Positions 40,519 to 51,917 are shown, counted from the first letter of the stretch. The stretch: 64,000 nt of DNA from Asterias amurensis (GCF_032118995.1 NC_092665.1:16450012-16514011), one strand, 5' to 3'. A program made the numbers and translations. The notes: generated from the sequence alone by a model not told the origin.

Positions 40519-40965
40519 ATTTTTTTTTTTTTTTTTTGGGGGGGGGGGGCGTAAGTAATTACAAGAGGTAGAGAGTGTTTTAAAGTAGGGAACATTTTTA
40601 TTTAATTTTGTTCGTGGGGAGGGGGGGGCGCCATGGTATAGCGTATACGGATGGTCCTTATTTTTGTTCAATATCATACCTGAAGAAGTATCTACACGTA
40701 TTCACAAACATTTCTGGAACTGCTACATTTGTCTCAATATGTTGGTTATCTCACCAAAATTCTATAGAGGAATTTTCTTTTTTTTTTGTGGGGGGGGGGT
40801 GGTGTACTTATGCACAAGTGGAAAATAGTTTTTTAAAGTATGTGAACTTTCTTTTTGTGGGGGGGGGACCATGGTATCTAAAAAGATGGTCCTCAATATC
40901 ATACCTAAAGGATTTATTCACAAAGTTGTTGGGAACTGCTTTATTTGTCTGGTCTTCTGTCACGT
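40519..40965 (+). repeat. Duplicated G-run block downstream of the SFI1-like gene
   Basis: Two diverged blocks, about 40519-40740 and 40770-40965. Each has a T-run leading to a G-run of 9 or more, GTTTTAAAGTA, a second G-run, CCATGGTAT, GATGGTCCT, CAATATCATACCT, TTCACAAA and GGAACTGC. The G-runs (40538, 40620, 40788, 40858) could form quadruplexes on the plus strand. Confidence 0.75.
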
Positions 40966-42239
40966 AGTGTCTTATTAAAAAACATTGTTTCATCGTTTGT
41001 GAAAACAAATTCTACCTGACCTTTTTTTTTTAATTGTATATTTATTTATTCAAAATGTATAAACTATTTTACAGAGCTCAGGACAAACTAATAATCCTGG
41101 CTATAAATAGCATAATATTTCATGATGTACAGTACAACATCTTTGAAATTATCAAAACTCAAAAACAGTAATGAAAAATGTGCTTAAATTTTAAATTAAT
41201 TTATTGATATGATACAGAATTTGAAATTCTGGTAGTGAAATTAAATGAATCGGTTAAATCACAACCTTTGGCTTTTTATTCTTTCCCGTTATGTTTTATA
41301 TTGAAATTAATGATAGAACTCAAATTGTCTTACCAACCATATGTCTTTTTTATTTTGGGCGACAGGATTGGCTCCATCAGTAAATTTGTAAACATAACCT
41401 TGCAGGTACGGAACTACTGCCACAAAGACTTGAGAGTTTTTTATGCAAGTCGCCAGACACACAAGGCCTGAAGGCCACTTCAAGGTGTGGGCTATTATTA
41501 ATTTTTCATACAGTCCATATGGACAAAGGCTTGGGTATCCAGTAGAAAGCACTACCTCCCAAACTTTACGAAGCAGTCATGGTTAAGTGTCTTGCTTCCA
41601 CAACCAGAACTCAAACCCACACTCTTCTGACCAAACACCACAGCTTGAATCTGGCAGTGCTCTTAACCACTCGGCCATGAAACGGCACCAGAGTTAAAAA
41701 GACTTACATTTCCAGACTAATACTAAAAGCAAGAAATCTAGCCATTGTTGACTGACGAGAGTGAAAAACACACAGTAGAAGATTTTAAGCGAAACAAGAG
41801 TTCTTTGTAAGCTATGACACATTTTATTGTTTTTCGCATTAAAACTTATGTACACTAAATTAAAATCTTTCATATGCAATAAATTAAAACAAAAACATGG
41901 TTAGCACTAAAAAATAAGAATACACTTAAAAATACTGTACAACCCAATGTGCGAGCAGATCAACGGACAATTCAGGCCTATAATCGCACCTTTGGGAAGG
42001 GAATTTGTAAAGAGCACTTCCATTAGACAATCTGAGAGTCTAACGGAAACATTTGAAGGGGCACCAAGGCCAAAAGAAACAGAGTTCATGGTGTACAGGG
42101 CCTCTGTGTTACTCGTAGCCTGTTAATTGTCATTTAGAGGATACTTCTCGGATTCTGAAGGGATGTAAGAATATTTAACAATGAATAGATTCAAAGATTC
42201 TTCTTAGCAAAAAATTGGCTTAGCATGGAAACCAGTTAC
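40966..42239. other. Intergenic region between SFI1-like gene and SZRD1
   Basis: AT-rich, with a SINE at 41545-41690. Candidate poly(A) signals are AATAAA at 41878-41883 on plus and at 41823-41828 on minus (TTTATT). No coding sequence is supported. Confidence 0.5.
41545..41690 (-). repeat. tRNA-derived SINE
   Basis: On the minus strand it begins GCCGTTTCATGGCCGAGTGG followed by TTAAGAGCAC (A box, Leu/Ser-tRNA-like). GTGTGGGTTTGAGTTCTGG (B box) follows about 45 bp later, then AAGCAAGACACTTAACCATG, the usual SINE tail wording. The clearest SINE copy in the window. Confidence 0.75.
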
Positions 42240-42731
42240 TTAAAGGGTGGCTGCAGTGGGTTTTGTTTTTAATTTAAATGATTAAACATGACTTTTTAAA
42301 CCTGAAATATTTTTTTAATTTTTTTATTTAATGCGCAAGTATTTTAAAAGTGGTTTTCAAGAGATTATGGGAACCCACCCCGCCCCTAAAAGGGAGCCTT
42401 CATGTGACGTCATGTCGGGAATCGAGCCATCGGGCCCCCTGGCTGTGTGGATATAGAGACGTGTGCATTGTGTGGCCTGGTACCTAGGCGCGTTTAGTTA
42501 GGGACCAGACTCTTTTTGCCGACGATATGTTTGAATTCCCGACGTGACGTCGATGGTAGGGGGGGCGGTAACAATCCACAAAAGGGGGGGGCATGACTTA
42601 TTCGCTAATTACGAAAGTGAGATATGTCGGGAAAAAACAAAACACATTTTATTGATGTTCAATACATATATCAGAAATAAATGACAGCAAAATTAACTGT
42701 TTTATTTTAATTCACTGCAGCATCCCTTTAA
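42240..42731. mobile_element. TTAA-type MITE, family E
   Basis: 492 bp with ends TTAAAGGGTGGCTGCAGTG and CACTGCAGCATCCCTTTAA (one gap-like mismatch). Inside are GTGACGTCATGTCGGGAA and TTCCCGACGTGACGTC arms and a perfect TGACGTCA at 42405-42412. A possible SZRD1 poly(A) signal (TTTATT, 42648-42653) lies within it. Confidence 0.8.
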
Positions 42732-43025
42732 CGAAACAGGTTTCCAGCCAAAATACTTTGCTGTTCATATTGTTGGTCATTGGTACACTGTCAATATAAG
42801 CTTGGCAATATTTTCTGCTAAACAATTCCAAGAAATGGGACCCACGAGGTGGGAACTTGGTCTGAAATATAATGTGCACTGGACGCCATTTCAGTAAGCA
42901 ACTTTTTTGAAAGTTTGCATTGATTGGCAGCTGTTTGCATCATGCCTCCAAAATACTGGAATTAAGTCAAACAAAATTTTGAACCTAACTTTGATTTAAC
43001 CATAGCAGTCTGTAGTCACCATGTG

Positions 43026-44748
43026 CTACCTTTTCCCCTTGCTCTGTGTTGATTCTCCATCATTCTTACTGGATGACTTGGCTTGGCCCACTGCTTGCTT
43101 GCTGCAGGAACAAAGAACAAACAACAACTTATTCCTGTGTTGCTTTTATCACCAAATAATAAACTGGCAAACAAAAGTACACTGGTTTAACTTTTAATGA
43201 TTTGGGTTTGAACAAAGAAATACTTCTGGAGTGGAAGTTTAACCAAAGACCTCCCGATTATTTAAGTCAGACAGAAAAGACTTCATGGAACTAAAGTAAC
43301 TACTATCGAGGGTTGCAACTTATAGCATTACAAAGGACACGGTGTAAGGGTTGAAAATAGAGAGCTCACAATAAAATGAGAACTAAGAGGATTTAGCTCT
43401 AAGTTTACCTTTGACCTTCATCTGGATAACTGCTTGATGCTGATCCCATTATTCTCATGCGAGCTGCTGCATACTCCGCTTCTCTCTCTGCCAAGGATTT
43501 CGTCTTGGCCTTGAAATAAAAACAACTTTCGTTCAATAATTACGGAAAAGTGACTACTCAATAATGACTAAGAATTCCCCCTAAGTTCCCCACTAAGTTG
43601 TGGCTGATTCTGAATGGAACTGATGATGTGTTAACTCAATAGTCAGTTGTCCTTTTCCCAAAAAATAATGTGAACATTCAACATCCAAATGTGAATGGAT
43701 ATTCTCTTCTATGAGATTGCCTGGAACTGGCTGTCTGTAAACTGCCTCATAAGACAAGGTCCTTAGGCTTGTGATTGAGACGGGAAAAGACACACACCAC
43801 AGAATCTTGCTTCGTGCTCTTCCCTGCATCACCAGCGTCTGCATCTGACCCCATAGGTCTCTTGAGGATCTTCAGCTGTGGTTGGTAAGACGTCCTGGAC
43901 GAGTCTTCTTGGAGAACAATTCGACCCAGTGACTGACTTCCTGCTGCTGGGCCGTCTTCTTCTGTTGTCATCTTTTGACGAGACTTTAAGTCCTTCTCGA
44001 GACGCTCCTCCAATGCCTGCAAGGTAACCATGGTAACCGGTGGTAAAACATTGGAAAGAATGGACTCTTGAACTATAAAGATGTTTATCTTCAACCAGGC
44101 TGTTTTCCCCTTCAGGAGTCTCCCACTCATACATAGACTCTAAAAAAGGTTTTTGTTTGTTTGAAATTGTCTTAATTTAAAAAACATCATTTCAATTGGC
44201 ATCAAAATCTTTCTGCTAGACTGAAAAACTCAACCAGCCAGAAGGCACAACTCTTAAAGTTATTTTACTTACTTTTAAGGTATTTAATCGACTCTGAAAT
44301 GCTCTGACCATAGTGTTTTCTTCACCAGTATGCAATTGACCCCCCCCCCCCCCACCAGCCCCGCCCCCTAAGCAAACCGTACAGACAGAAACAGGGTCAG
44401 TGATATGTCAAGCCTCCATGGAGTAGACAAGAGAGGTCAACCCAATGTTAGCCAAGTTATTCTGGAGGAACACAAAACGTCACAAGTAAGTTAACGTTTA
44501 GTCTTAAAAGTTGAATGATGTGTTTAAATACTGACTGGATCGAGGTGAAAAATCGGCAGCTCCAGTTCAATGAAATTGAAATGACAATAAAATATAATGT
44601 TTTAACTAAAACTTTGTGTCAGGTTTGTGTCAATTCAAGAAAATTATTGATTTACCAACCATAAAAAAGTATTTCTTACCCCACTATCTTCCATTTCTTC
44701 CCAGCTTTCCCACACATAATCGTCTGAATTTTCACCATTTTTCTCCAT
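43026..44748 (-). CDS. SZRD1: SZRD1, SUZ domain RNA-binding protein
   Basis: Four exons on the minus strand: 44748-44680, 44016-43798, 43509-43409, 43101-43026; 154 residues (human 152). The N-terminus MEKNGENSDDYVWESWEEME matches the family's ESWEEAADSG start. LEERLEKDLK, IVLQEDSS and QLKILKRP form the SUZ region. SLAEREAEYAAARMRIMGSA is the conserved second block, and the tail ends QSKGKR. The family has a SUZ domain (associated with RNA binding) and a SUZ-C motif; its cell role is not firmly known. Phases are consistent. It is divergent from TTC36. Confidence 0.95.
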
Positions 44749-45181
44749 CACACTCACAGTTTTTGCTTTCGTTGTTGAGGAACAGCAAAAATGAAAGGAG
44801 AAAGAATCTTGCGATTGAGTTTGCATGGACGAAAACAGTGAAACGGTTTAGAGAGGAACCAGACTACAATGTCTGCATATTCTGACTACTGTTTACTGTT
44901 TGAAGAAATTAAGCTGAAAACTAAATGGGTATAAAATTCATTTGACGCTTTAAATTTGATTTTGTTGTTGTAAGATGGATTTTGTATTTCTCTCTCACTT
45001 TCCAAAAACCCTTTTTGATTTGTTTTTGATGTTTTTATGTTACTTTTAGGAAGCTACTTGTAACAGTAATATCCGAAACAGCAAACAGCCGTTTAGTTTG
45101 TTTTGGGAATGGAAGTCTGGCTCCCAGCAGTAGCGTAGTACACTTTTTTTTAATTCAGAGAAAACGACAACAACATGCAAC
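44749..45181. promoter_or_regulatory. Bidirectional promoter SZRD1/TTC36
   Basis: Only 433 bp separate the opposing start codons, so the two genes probably share a promoter. No TATA box or known motif stands out. Confidence 0.6.
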
Positions 45182-47765
45182 ATGGCCGACAGACAACAAG
45201 AACGGCCGAATGATGAAGCGGTTTTAGACGCTATTTTCAATCCTCTGTTACCGTCAGGTGGTGAAGTTCCCCACGGAGTTGTTGATGAAACACCTGGTAA
45301 ATCATGTTTTATTATTTCTTTGGGAATTTTTACATTTTCGGACTTTTCACATGAATTAAATAAAAGAAATGTTTTTTACATTCCAATCCAACCCAAGGCA
45401 ATTCATTTCAATACTGGACATGTGCAAATGGATGGGCAAAGAAACCACTTTCTATTGTTTCTGGTTTAATAAATGAAGCCCACCATGGGCTTAATTGTTA
45501 CAAAGTTTACAATTGAGGATGTGTTGTAAATATACCCACTATAAACACAAGTTTATTTTACAAAATCCTTAATTTCTTTTTCACTTGTTTTATTTTTTAC
45601 AATACCATTTAAAATTAGGCCTATAATTTATTAACCTAGGCCTACAATAATTGTATTTTTCTTATTCTGATCCAATGTCATGAGATTGCTTTTCTTTGCA
45701 AAATAACAACCACAGACTCTGGAGGACAATAGAGGAGGGAAATGCACAAAACTATTAATAAAAATATAAGTGAAAAAGTAAATTTTTCTCCACATTTGCT
45801 TGTTTTTAATAGTCTTTTGTAATTTTGTGTAAGTTTTTTTTGGCTGGGTGTTTACGTTAGAAATCATAGCCAAATCGGCAGTTCACTAGTTCACTACTCT
45901 AGTTCGACCAAAGATGTCAACAAAATTGTTAAAGGAGAACACTAACAGCGCATTTTGATTTTATGGTATTTCCTTCCTCCATGCTTCACTGCAGCTTTTT
46001 TTTTGCAATTTTCTTTTCTTTCAAAAATGTGCTGGTACATGTGCTTAAAGCAAGAGTAAGCTACATACATGATGCTGGTACATCATCATGGCACTCTATT
46101 GTCATTGAAACTGTTAATATTCAGCGTCCCAACTCCATTTTATATAACTCAATATACATGTAGTTGCATTAAAGTAACCCTCCTCTTGTTAAGTTGAGAG
46201 GAGAGTTACGTTATCTTGCTTATATCAAGATCTTAAATAGCGCCCTCATGGAGGTCAGTAAAATACTCACTGGCTAATAGTTGTAGTTTCAGAATCATTG
46301 CTTATTCATTTTGAATATTTGAAATTTTTCTGTTTTTCCTCTTACTTATTGTTGAGTAACATTGTAATTTCTAGTCTTAATCTGTAGCTAGCTAAAAATT
46401 ACTTTAAAGGAACACGTTGCCTTAGATCGGACGAGTTGGTCTATAAAAAGCGTCTATAACCGTTTGTTTTAAAATGCACATGGTTGGAAAGATGTTTTAA
46501 AAGTAGAATACAATGACCCACACAAATTTGCTTCGAAATTGCGTGGTTTTCATTTTACTGTGCGAACTAAGACGGTCGGCCATTTATGGGAGTCAAAAAT
46601 TTGACTCCCATAAATGGCCGACCGTGTTAGTCGACGATGTAAAAGGAAAACCGTGCAGTTTTGAGGCGTGTTTGTGTGGATCATTGTATTTTACTTTTAC
46701 AATATATTTCGAACCATATGCATTTCATAACAAACGGTTACAAACGCTTTTCAAAGACCAACTCGACCGATCCAAGGCAACGTGTTCCTTTAAGTTAGAT
46801 TTAGCCATTTTAGCTCCTGCTTCATTATGTTATAATCTTATATAAATTTCTATTTCTGTAAAGGATCTCTCTTTAGCCTTGAGTTTTGTAAACATAATTC
46901 TATGGCCGCCATTTATTTCATCTTCCTTTTTCTTGATCAGAAAATGATGAAAGTGAAGAAGTCCGAGAGTCTAGAGATTTAGAGCTTCAAGGAGTACACA
47001 AGGCAGAAGCTGGTGATATGAATTCAGCCATAGACTTCTTCAATAAAGCTGTACTAGTCTCACCAGAGAGGGCGTCATGCTACAACAACAGAGCGCAAGC
47101 CTTACGTCTAAGGGGGGATATAATCGGTTTGTAAACAAAATACTGAATTCTGTCCTGCATGATATTTTAAAACTAAAAATGGAGGGAGAAAGTCATTCAT
47201 ATTTGCAAAAAAAAAACATTCCAACTAAACCTCTGAAAAATGTAATCAAATGAGGTAACCAATGATAAAAAACATTGCATAGTAGTTGTAAGTTTTGATG
47301 AAATCATATAGATCATGCTGCTCAGTTTTTAAGTTAATATTTGTTTTGAGTAATTACCAAACATGTACCTTCCCTTTAGATGTATTGTATAAATACAGAA
47401 ACTATTTACCAATTGTATATTCACCTAAGATTTCCTAATGAGTCAATTTAGTCAAGATAAGTTATACATTTCCTATTACCCCTCCCCCTCCATTAGGAGC
47501 TCTTGAAGATTTGAACCATGCCATTGAGCTGAGCAATGGACGAGGCAAGGCTGCCTGCCAGGCTTACACACAACGAGGCCTCATCAGAAGACTGGAAGGA
47601 AATAATGAGGATGCCTTAGAAGATTTCAAGAAAGCTGCCTGCCTGGGTAGTACCTTTGCAAGGTCACAGGTCGTCCAGATGAACCCCTATGCTGCAATGT
47701 GCAACCAGATGCTATCAGATGTCATAGGTCGACTGCAAGCTGGAGAACCAGACTATGAAAGTTGA
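45182..47765 (+). CDS. TTC36: TTC36, tetratricopeptide repeat protein 36
   Basis: Three exons: 45182-45296, 46941-47126, 47497-47765, giving 189 residues, the same length as human TTC36. Conserved wording includes NDEAVLDAIFNPLLP near the start, LELQGVHKAEAGDMNSAI (TPR1), PERASCYNNRAQALRLRGD (TPR2), GALEDLNHAIELSNGRGKAA, YTQRGLIRRLEGNNEDAL (TPR3) and QVVQMNPYAAMCNQML near the end. TPR helices bind partner proteins; in mammals TTC36 is linked to tyrosine catabolism and to HSP70 binding. Phases are 1 and 1 at the introns. A poly(A) signal is at 48104-48109. Confidence 0.96.
45297..46940 (+). other. TTC36 intron 1
   Basis: 1.6 kb. It holds a small inverted repeat near 46163-46222 (AAAGTAACCCTCCTC facing GAGGAGAGTTACGTTATC), related to the hairpin around 5717-5766, and the MITE at 46406-46791. 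Confidence 0.7.
46406..46791. mobile_element. TTAA-type MITE, family F, full copy
   Basis: Ends AAAGGAACACGTTGCCTTAG and CCAAGGCAACGTGTTCCTTT, flanked by TT..AA so that each end reads TTAAAGGAACACG. In the middle, 46573-46624 is a perfect palindrome with 25-bp arms and a 2-nt centre. A shorter copy lies at 54688-54929. Confidence 0.9.
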
Positions 47766-48822
47766 AAGGTCAATGTTTCTCAATGCCAGACACCTTAGCC
47801 AAAGAGTAACAATACATTATTGCAAAGGGTTTAGCCCAAAGGCTTTTAGACCCATAGACCTCTATCATTGTGGAGCCATCTTGACCTCGTCTACCACTCA
47901 AACCTATGCAGCCAAACTGAGACTAGAAAGCAAAATGGACTGGTTCCTTTTTGTACAATTAATATCAGCATCCATTACTGTTACGATATATTGGGAATGT
48001 GACCAAGATGGCGACAGCATTATAAAGGTCCAATCACTATGTCTTATTCCCTGTATACAAATCAGTCATTGTCAAAGCCTCATTTGATTACACTTGTTGA
48101 AATAATAAAACACAAATTTTTCAAATATTTGCTTTCTCTAAGAATTTGTTTTTGCTCAGCTACTTTTTTTGCTTAAGCAGCTCTATGAAAATGGGTCTAG
48201 ATTAATATATGAAATGTTGTGTCTATAGATTGTTGAATCAGAAGAGGAGGGTGTGGACTATGATGTAAATATATGTACACAAAATGAACTAAAAACAAAC
48301 TTTATTCTGACTTTATTGTTTGTAGTGCTTTTTAGTGTCAAATCTGTATAACACAAAATAGGAATATTTACAGCAAACTAGCATTTTTTAAATATACAAA
48401 AATATTGATTCTATAAAAAAATGTTTGTGTACACTTAATACAAAAACTGACTCATTTTAGTTGATCACCTCTACGTTTTGCTAATCTATACATATTTTCA
48501 AAGTTCTGTTGTTTTTGTGAATTTGGATTTACTGTGGTCATGATCACAGTAGGCCTGGGCTTGTATATTGAATAATGATCTCTTTAGTTACTGCACAAAT
48601 GATGTCACGCTTTATGATGTACGGCCACTGGCCTACTGCTGTGACCATGACAACAGTGCCCCTATACAACATTGGCAATATAAAAGCTTAAATACATTTA
48701 TTTATCTATATTTGGATCATGTTCTTTTTCTCTGTGTGCAACAATCTATCCATTGGTGCATTTCCTTTACTGTAATATCAACTCTGGCACCAATATTGTT
48801 TTTGTATGATTTTGGTTAAATT
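47766..48822 (+). other. TTC36 3' UTR and intergenic DNA
   Basis: The 3' UTR runs to about 48130. A GCTTAAGCAGCTCTATGAAAATGGG fragment near 48172-48196 is the end of a GGGCCCAATTTCAT-group MITE. A palindrome GGTCATGATCACAG near 48535 and AT-rich DNA follow. No gene is supported. Confidence 0.55.
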
Positions 48823-49204
48823 AAAGGCAGTGGACACTATTGGTAATTACTCAAAATAATTATTAGCATAAAACCTTTTTTGGTGACGAGTAATGGGGAG
48901 AGGTTGATGGTATAAAACATTGTGAGAAAGGGCTCCCTCTGAAGTACCATAGTTTTTGAGAAAGAAGTAATTTTCCACGAATTTGATTTCGATACCTCAA
49001 GTTTAGAACTTGAGGTCTTAAAATCAACCGTCTAAACGCACACAACTTCGTGTGATAAGGGTGTTTTTTCTTTCATTCTTATCTCGCAAGTTTGATGACC
49101 GATTGAGCTCAAATTTTCACAGGTTTGTTATTTTATGCATATGTTGAGATACACCAACTGTGAAGGCTAGTCTTTGACGATTACCAATAGTGTCCACTGC
49201 CTTT
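48823..49204. mobile_element. TTAA-type MITE family D, complete copy
   Basis: 382 bp; perfect terminal inverted repeats of 25 bp starting AAAGGCAGTGGACACTATTG, with TT and AA just outside (TTAAAGG...CCTTTAA). Other copies are truncated: 21029-21358 and 63365-63490. Confidence 0.93.
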
Positions 49205-49530
49205 AAACAAGGAAATAGCAATTTATTTGGAATTTAGGGCAATCATGAACAATGTGTATCCCATTAAAAACAAACTCTCAAAGTACACACTAAACCATTA
49301 TACTATACACTTGAGCAAATATAAAGAGCACTGCTTATAAAGAGAACAGTCTGAAGTCCCAAATCTCATTTCTGCTTTGTGTTTCTTTGTTTTGATGTCC
49401 TCTTAAGAGTCTTATCCAAATTACCTTTTTATAACAGAAATCCGTTAAAAAAAAAGTAATAAGACCAGTCTAAGCGACTTTGTTATAACAAGAGTTGACT
49501 GTACATTAGAACAATGTCTCTCTAGTACTT

Positions 49531-51876
49531 TTAAAAAGTAAATTTTGCCTTCTTTCTGGTTGATCTTGTAACTCTTTTGGGAAGTCTGCTCTCCTCTGTC
49601 TTCGAAAGAGATCTGCCCTCCTCCGTCTTCGAAAGAGATCCGCCCTCCTCCGTCTGTGAAAGAGATCCGCCCTCCTCCGTCTTCGAAAGAGATCTGCCCT
49701 CCTCTGTCTGCGAAAGAGATCTGCCCTCCTCCATCTTCGAAAGAGATCCGCCCTCCTCCGACTGCGAAAGAGTTTCGCCCTTTGTTGTCTTCACACGATG
49801 ATAAAGTTTCAGGAGCTCAATGGCTTCATCTGATGCAATCATGTCCGACAGACGTCTCTCGCATGCATCTTGAATAAATTCAGCTTTGTCTTTTGTCTGA
49901 TAAAGTAGGACTTGGAGTTCATTTAGGTCTGCATCAGCCATGATCTGGTGATTGAATTAAAGATAGGAAATATATAATGAGCAATCCTCAAAATTTAAAT
50001 TGATTACTTCCAATTGAGCTCACTCATTGGTCAAAGATCATTTTCTCAACCCCTGCTCCAATTCTTTGGAAAAGTCTTTCTTTGCATTTTGTAATCTGCT
50101 ATCTTTCACTTATTGTATATTTTACCGTTTTCTTTAGAGGCTTTTGCATTAGGTGTGTTACAAATGTCTTTATTATTTTATAAAGTTCATACCCATACCA
50201 AGACTCCAAAGAAATGTTCTCATCTGATTGTGAAAAAATTGAAGAATATGGAGGGCATATAGAAAGCAATTATTTCATGGCGTCTCTGCAAACAAATTGA
50301 TTGTCTCTTCACATTGCAAATGTCCAACTCCTAGTTATTGATCAATGCAGTAAGTATGCATACCTCTAAATCAACCTTGGGTAGAAATGCCAAAATTGCA
50401 GGATTTTCAGCGATTCTTCCTGCGACTTTAGCCAGTCTCCGAGACGTTTCTTCCTGGGTCATTTTACCATCAACTTCAACATAGCCCGTGCTGAACTCTT
50501 CTTCCAAGGAACTAGATGCTGAAAAATTGAAAATAAAATTGACCACTTAAACCTGAACCATAAAAATGCCATGTGCTGTACCTTGACATTTGATCTAAAT
50601 CACTTACACCAAGTTCAGCGCCCCAGTAACTGGGTCTAATGTAAAACCTATTTATTGCTTTGACTACTCATTCGACAAGACTTCATAGTTTATAAGTACC
50701 TCGTGTCCACTGTTCACCTTCAGTCACAACCATTAGGACAGTGTTATCCGGTAAAGTCTTAAAATAATCTTCATCATCAATTCTTGTGCAGTCCTCTTCC
50801 AATACAATCTTGAAGTCCCTGGGTGAGGGAAACTTGGCTTGAATCTTAGTTCGTAATTCTTCGAGAGTAGCTGCAGCTAACCCGATTCTAGTCCGTTCCT
50901 TCACTCTGCAGATCTTAAGGGGTTTGCGTTTTGGTAACTTCTCCTCTTTACTTTCCAATTTCAGCTTCTTTGTGGTAATTGGTTCTTTTGATGAAGAGCT
51001 TTCCTTACTCGCACTGCTGGAAGACGGTTTCTCTTCGAGATTCCTTTTTACTACTGAGGGACAACAATATTGAAAAGATGAATTAAAGCTGTAAGTTTAA
51101 TACTCTTAGCAAACTGCTTTAAAGTAAATGTGAAGTGTCTTGATCAAAACATTGAGAGCACAGTGTTGTTATGAGCAGGGTGTTCCACTTCAAGATAGTG
51201 ATACTTGTGTCCAAGACAAAGAAAAACCCAGGGTGAGCCACGTCACCCTGCAGTCTGCAAAGTCTACCGTCGGGAGGATGGAGCACCCGAGGATGTACTC
51301 CTAGAACTATTTCAGTTTCGTCCGCTAATGGGAGACGATAGCGGACAAAACCAAAATAGTTCTAGGAGTACCGAGGATGTAACTGATGGAACGGTGAACT
51401 CCTATCTAATAAAAACAAATTATTTTGTTTTTTTGGTGTACTCCTCCAGTGAGAGCCGTTTCTTCTTTTTTATACTAAAAACCTCCTTTCCTTTAAATAT
51501 TTAATAATTTTTTCAACAAAAGGTAGTTATTGTACTGTAGTATTATACCACCTTATAAAAGCATTTTAAAAGCTCTTTCCAATATTGAAATTTGCGACAC
51601 CCCACTGGACTGTCACTGACGACAGTAATGCATACCTAAAGCATTTCCAAACTTGCGTGGTGCTGACAACAATGTCAATGGGTTGATCGGTTTGGATGAT
51701 GTCACGAGAAAACGTCGTCGAAAGTCTTTTGCTGCTGCTGATCCTGCCGACGGCGGAGCCGGAGGATCGCAACTAGCTGCCATGTGGAAATGCTCATCTT
51801 TTCGACGGGCGCTCCACGTTGAAACTACTTTCAGTTCTTCACCTTCTTCTTCTTCTTCTTCTTCTTTGACTTCCAT
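49531..51876 (-). CDS. DFFA: DFFA/ICAD, inhibitor and chaperone of caspase-activated DNase
   Basis: Four exons on the minus strand: 51876-51636, 51053-50700, 50518-50364, 49944-49531; 387 residues (human 331). DFFA binds the DNase DFFB until caspase-3 cuts it. The N-terminal 100 residues are acidic (a run of Glu) and low complexity, with no match. The CIDE-N domain is about residues 120-195: PLKICRVKERTRIGLAAATL, KIVLEEDCTRIDDEDYFKTL, PDNTVLMVV. VEVDG follows soon after, where human DFFA has its DETD caspase site. The DFF-C helices follow: SRRLAKVAGRIAENPAILAF, ADLNELQVLLYQTKDKAEF, DACERRLSDM. The C-terminus has seven 9-residue repeats (SLSKTEEGG type), then a basic end RLPKRVTRSTRKKAKF, a likely nuclear signal. 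Phases 1, 1 and 0 agree. Confidence 0.93.
49577..49790 (-). repeat. 27-bp coding minisatellite in DFFA exon 4
   Basis: Seven in-frame copies encoding [GR]SLS[KQ]TEEG. On the plus strand units read CCGCCCTCCTCCGTCTTCGA and AAGAGAT. Copies differ mainly at K/Q and R/G. Confidence 0.93.
51296..51370. mobile_element. Short hairpin insertion with direct flanking repeats
   Basis: Two 32-bp arms (TACTCCTAGAACTATTT... and its complement, about three mismatches) with a 10-nt loop. It is flanked by CCGAGGATGTA at 51287-51297 and 51371-51381, which look like an 11-bp target duplication. It lies in DFFA intron 1. Confidence 0.75.
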
Positions 51877-51917
51877 ATTTAGACAGTTTTCACAATCCTG
51901 TTCTTCAGTGACTGTTT

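Noticed and set aside
40608-40967. 119-codon frame rich in Gly runs
   Set aside because: Created by G-run low-complexity sequence in duplicated noncoding blocks.
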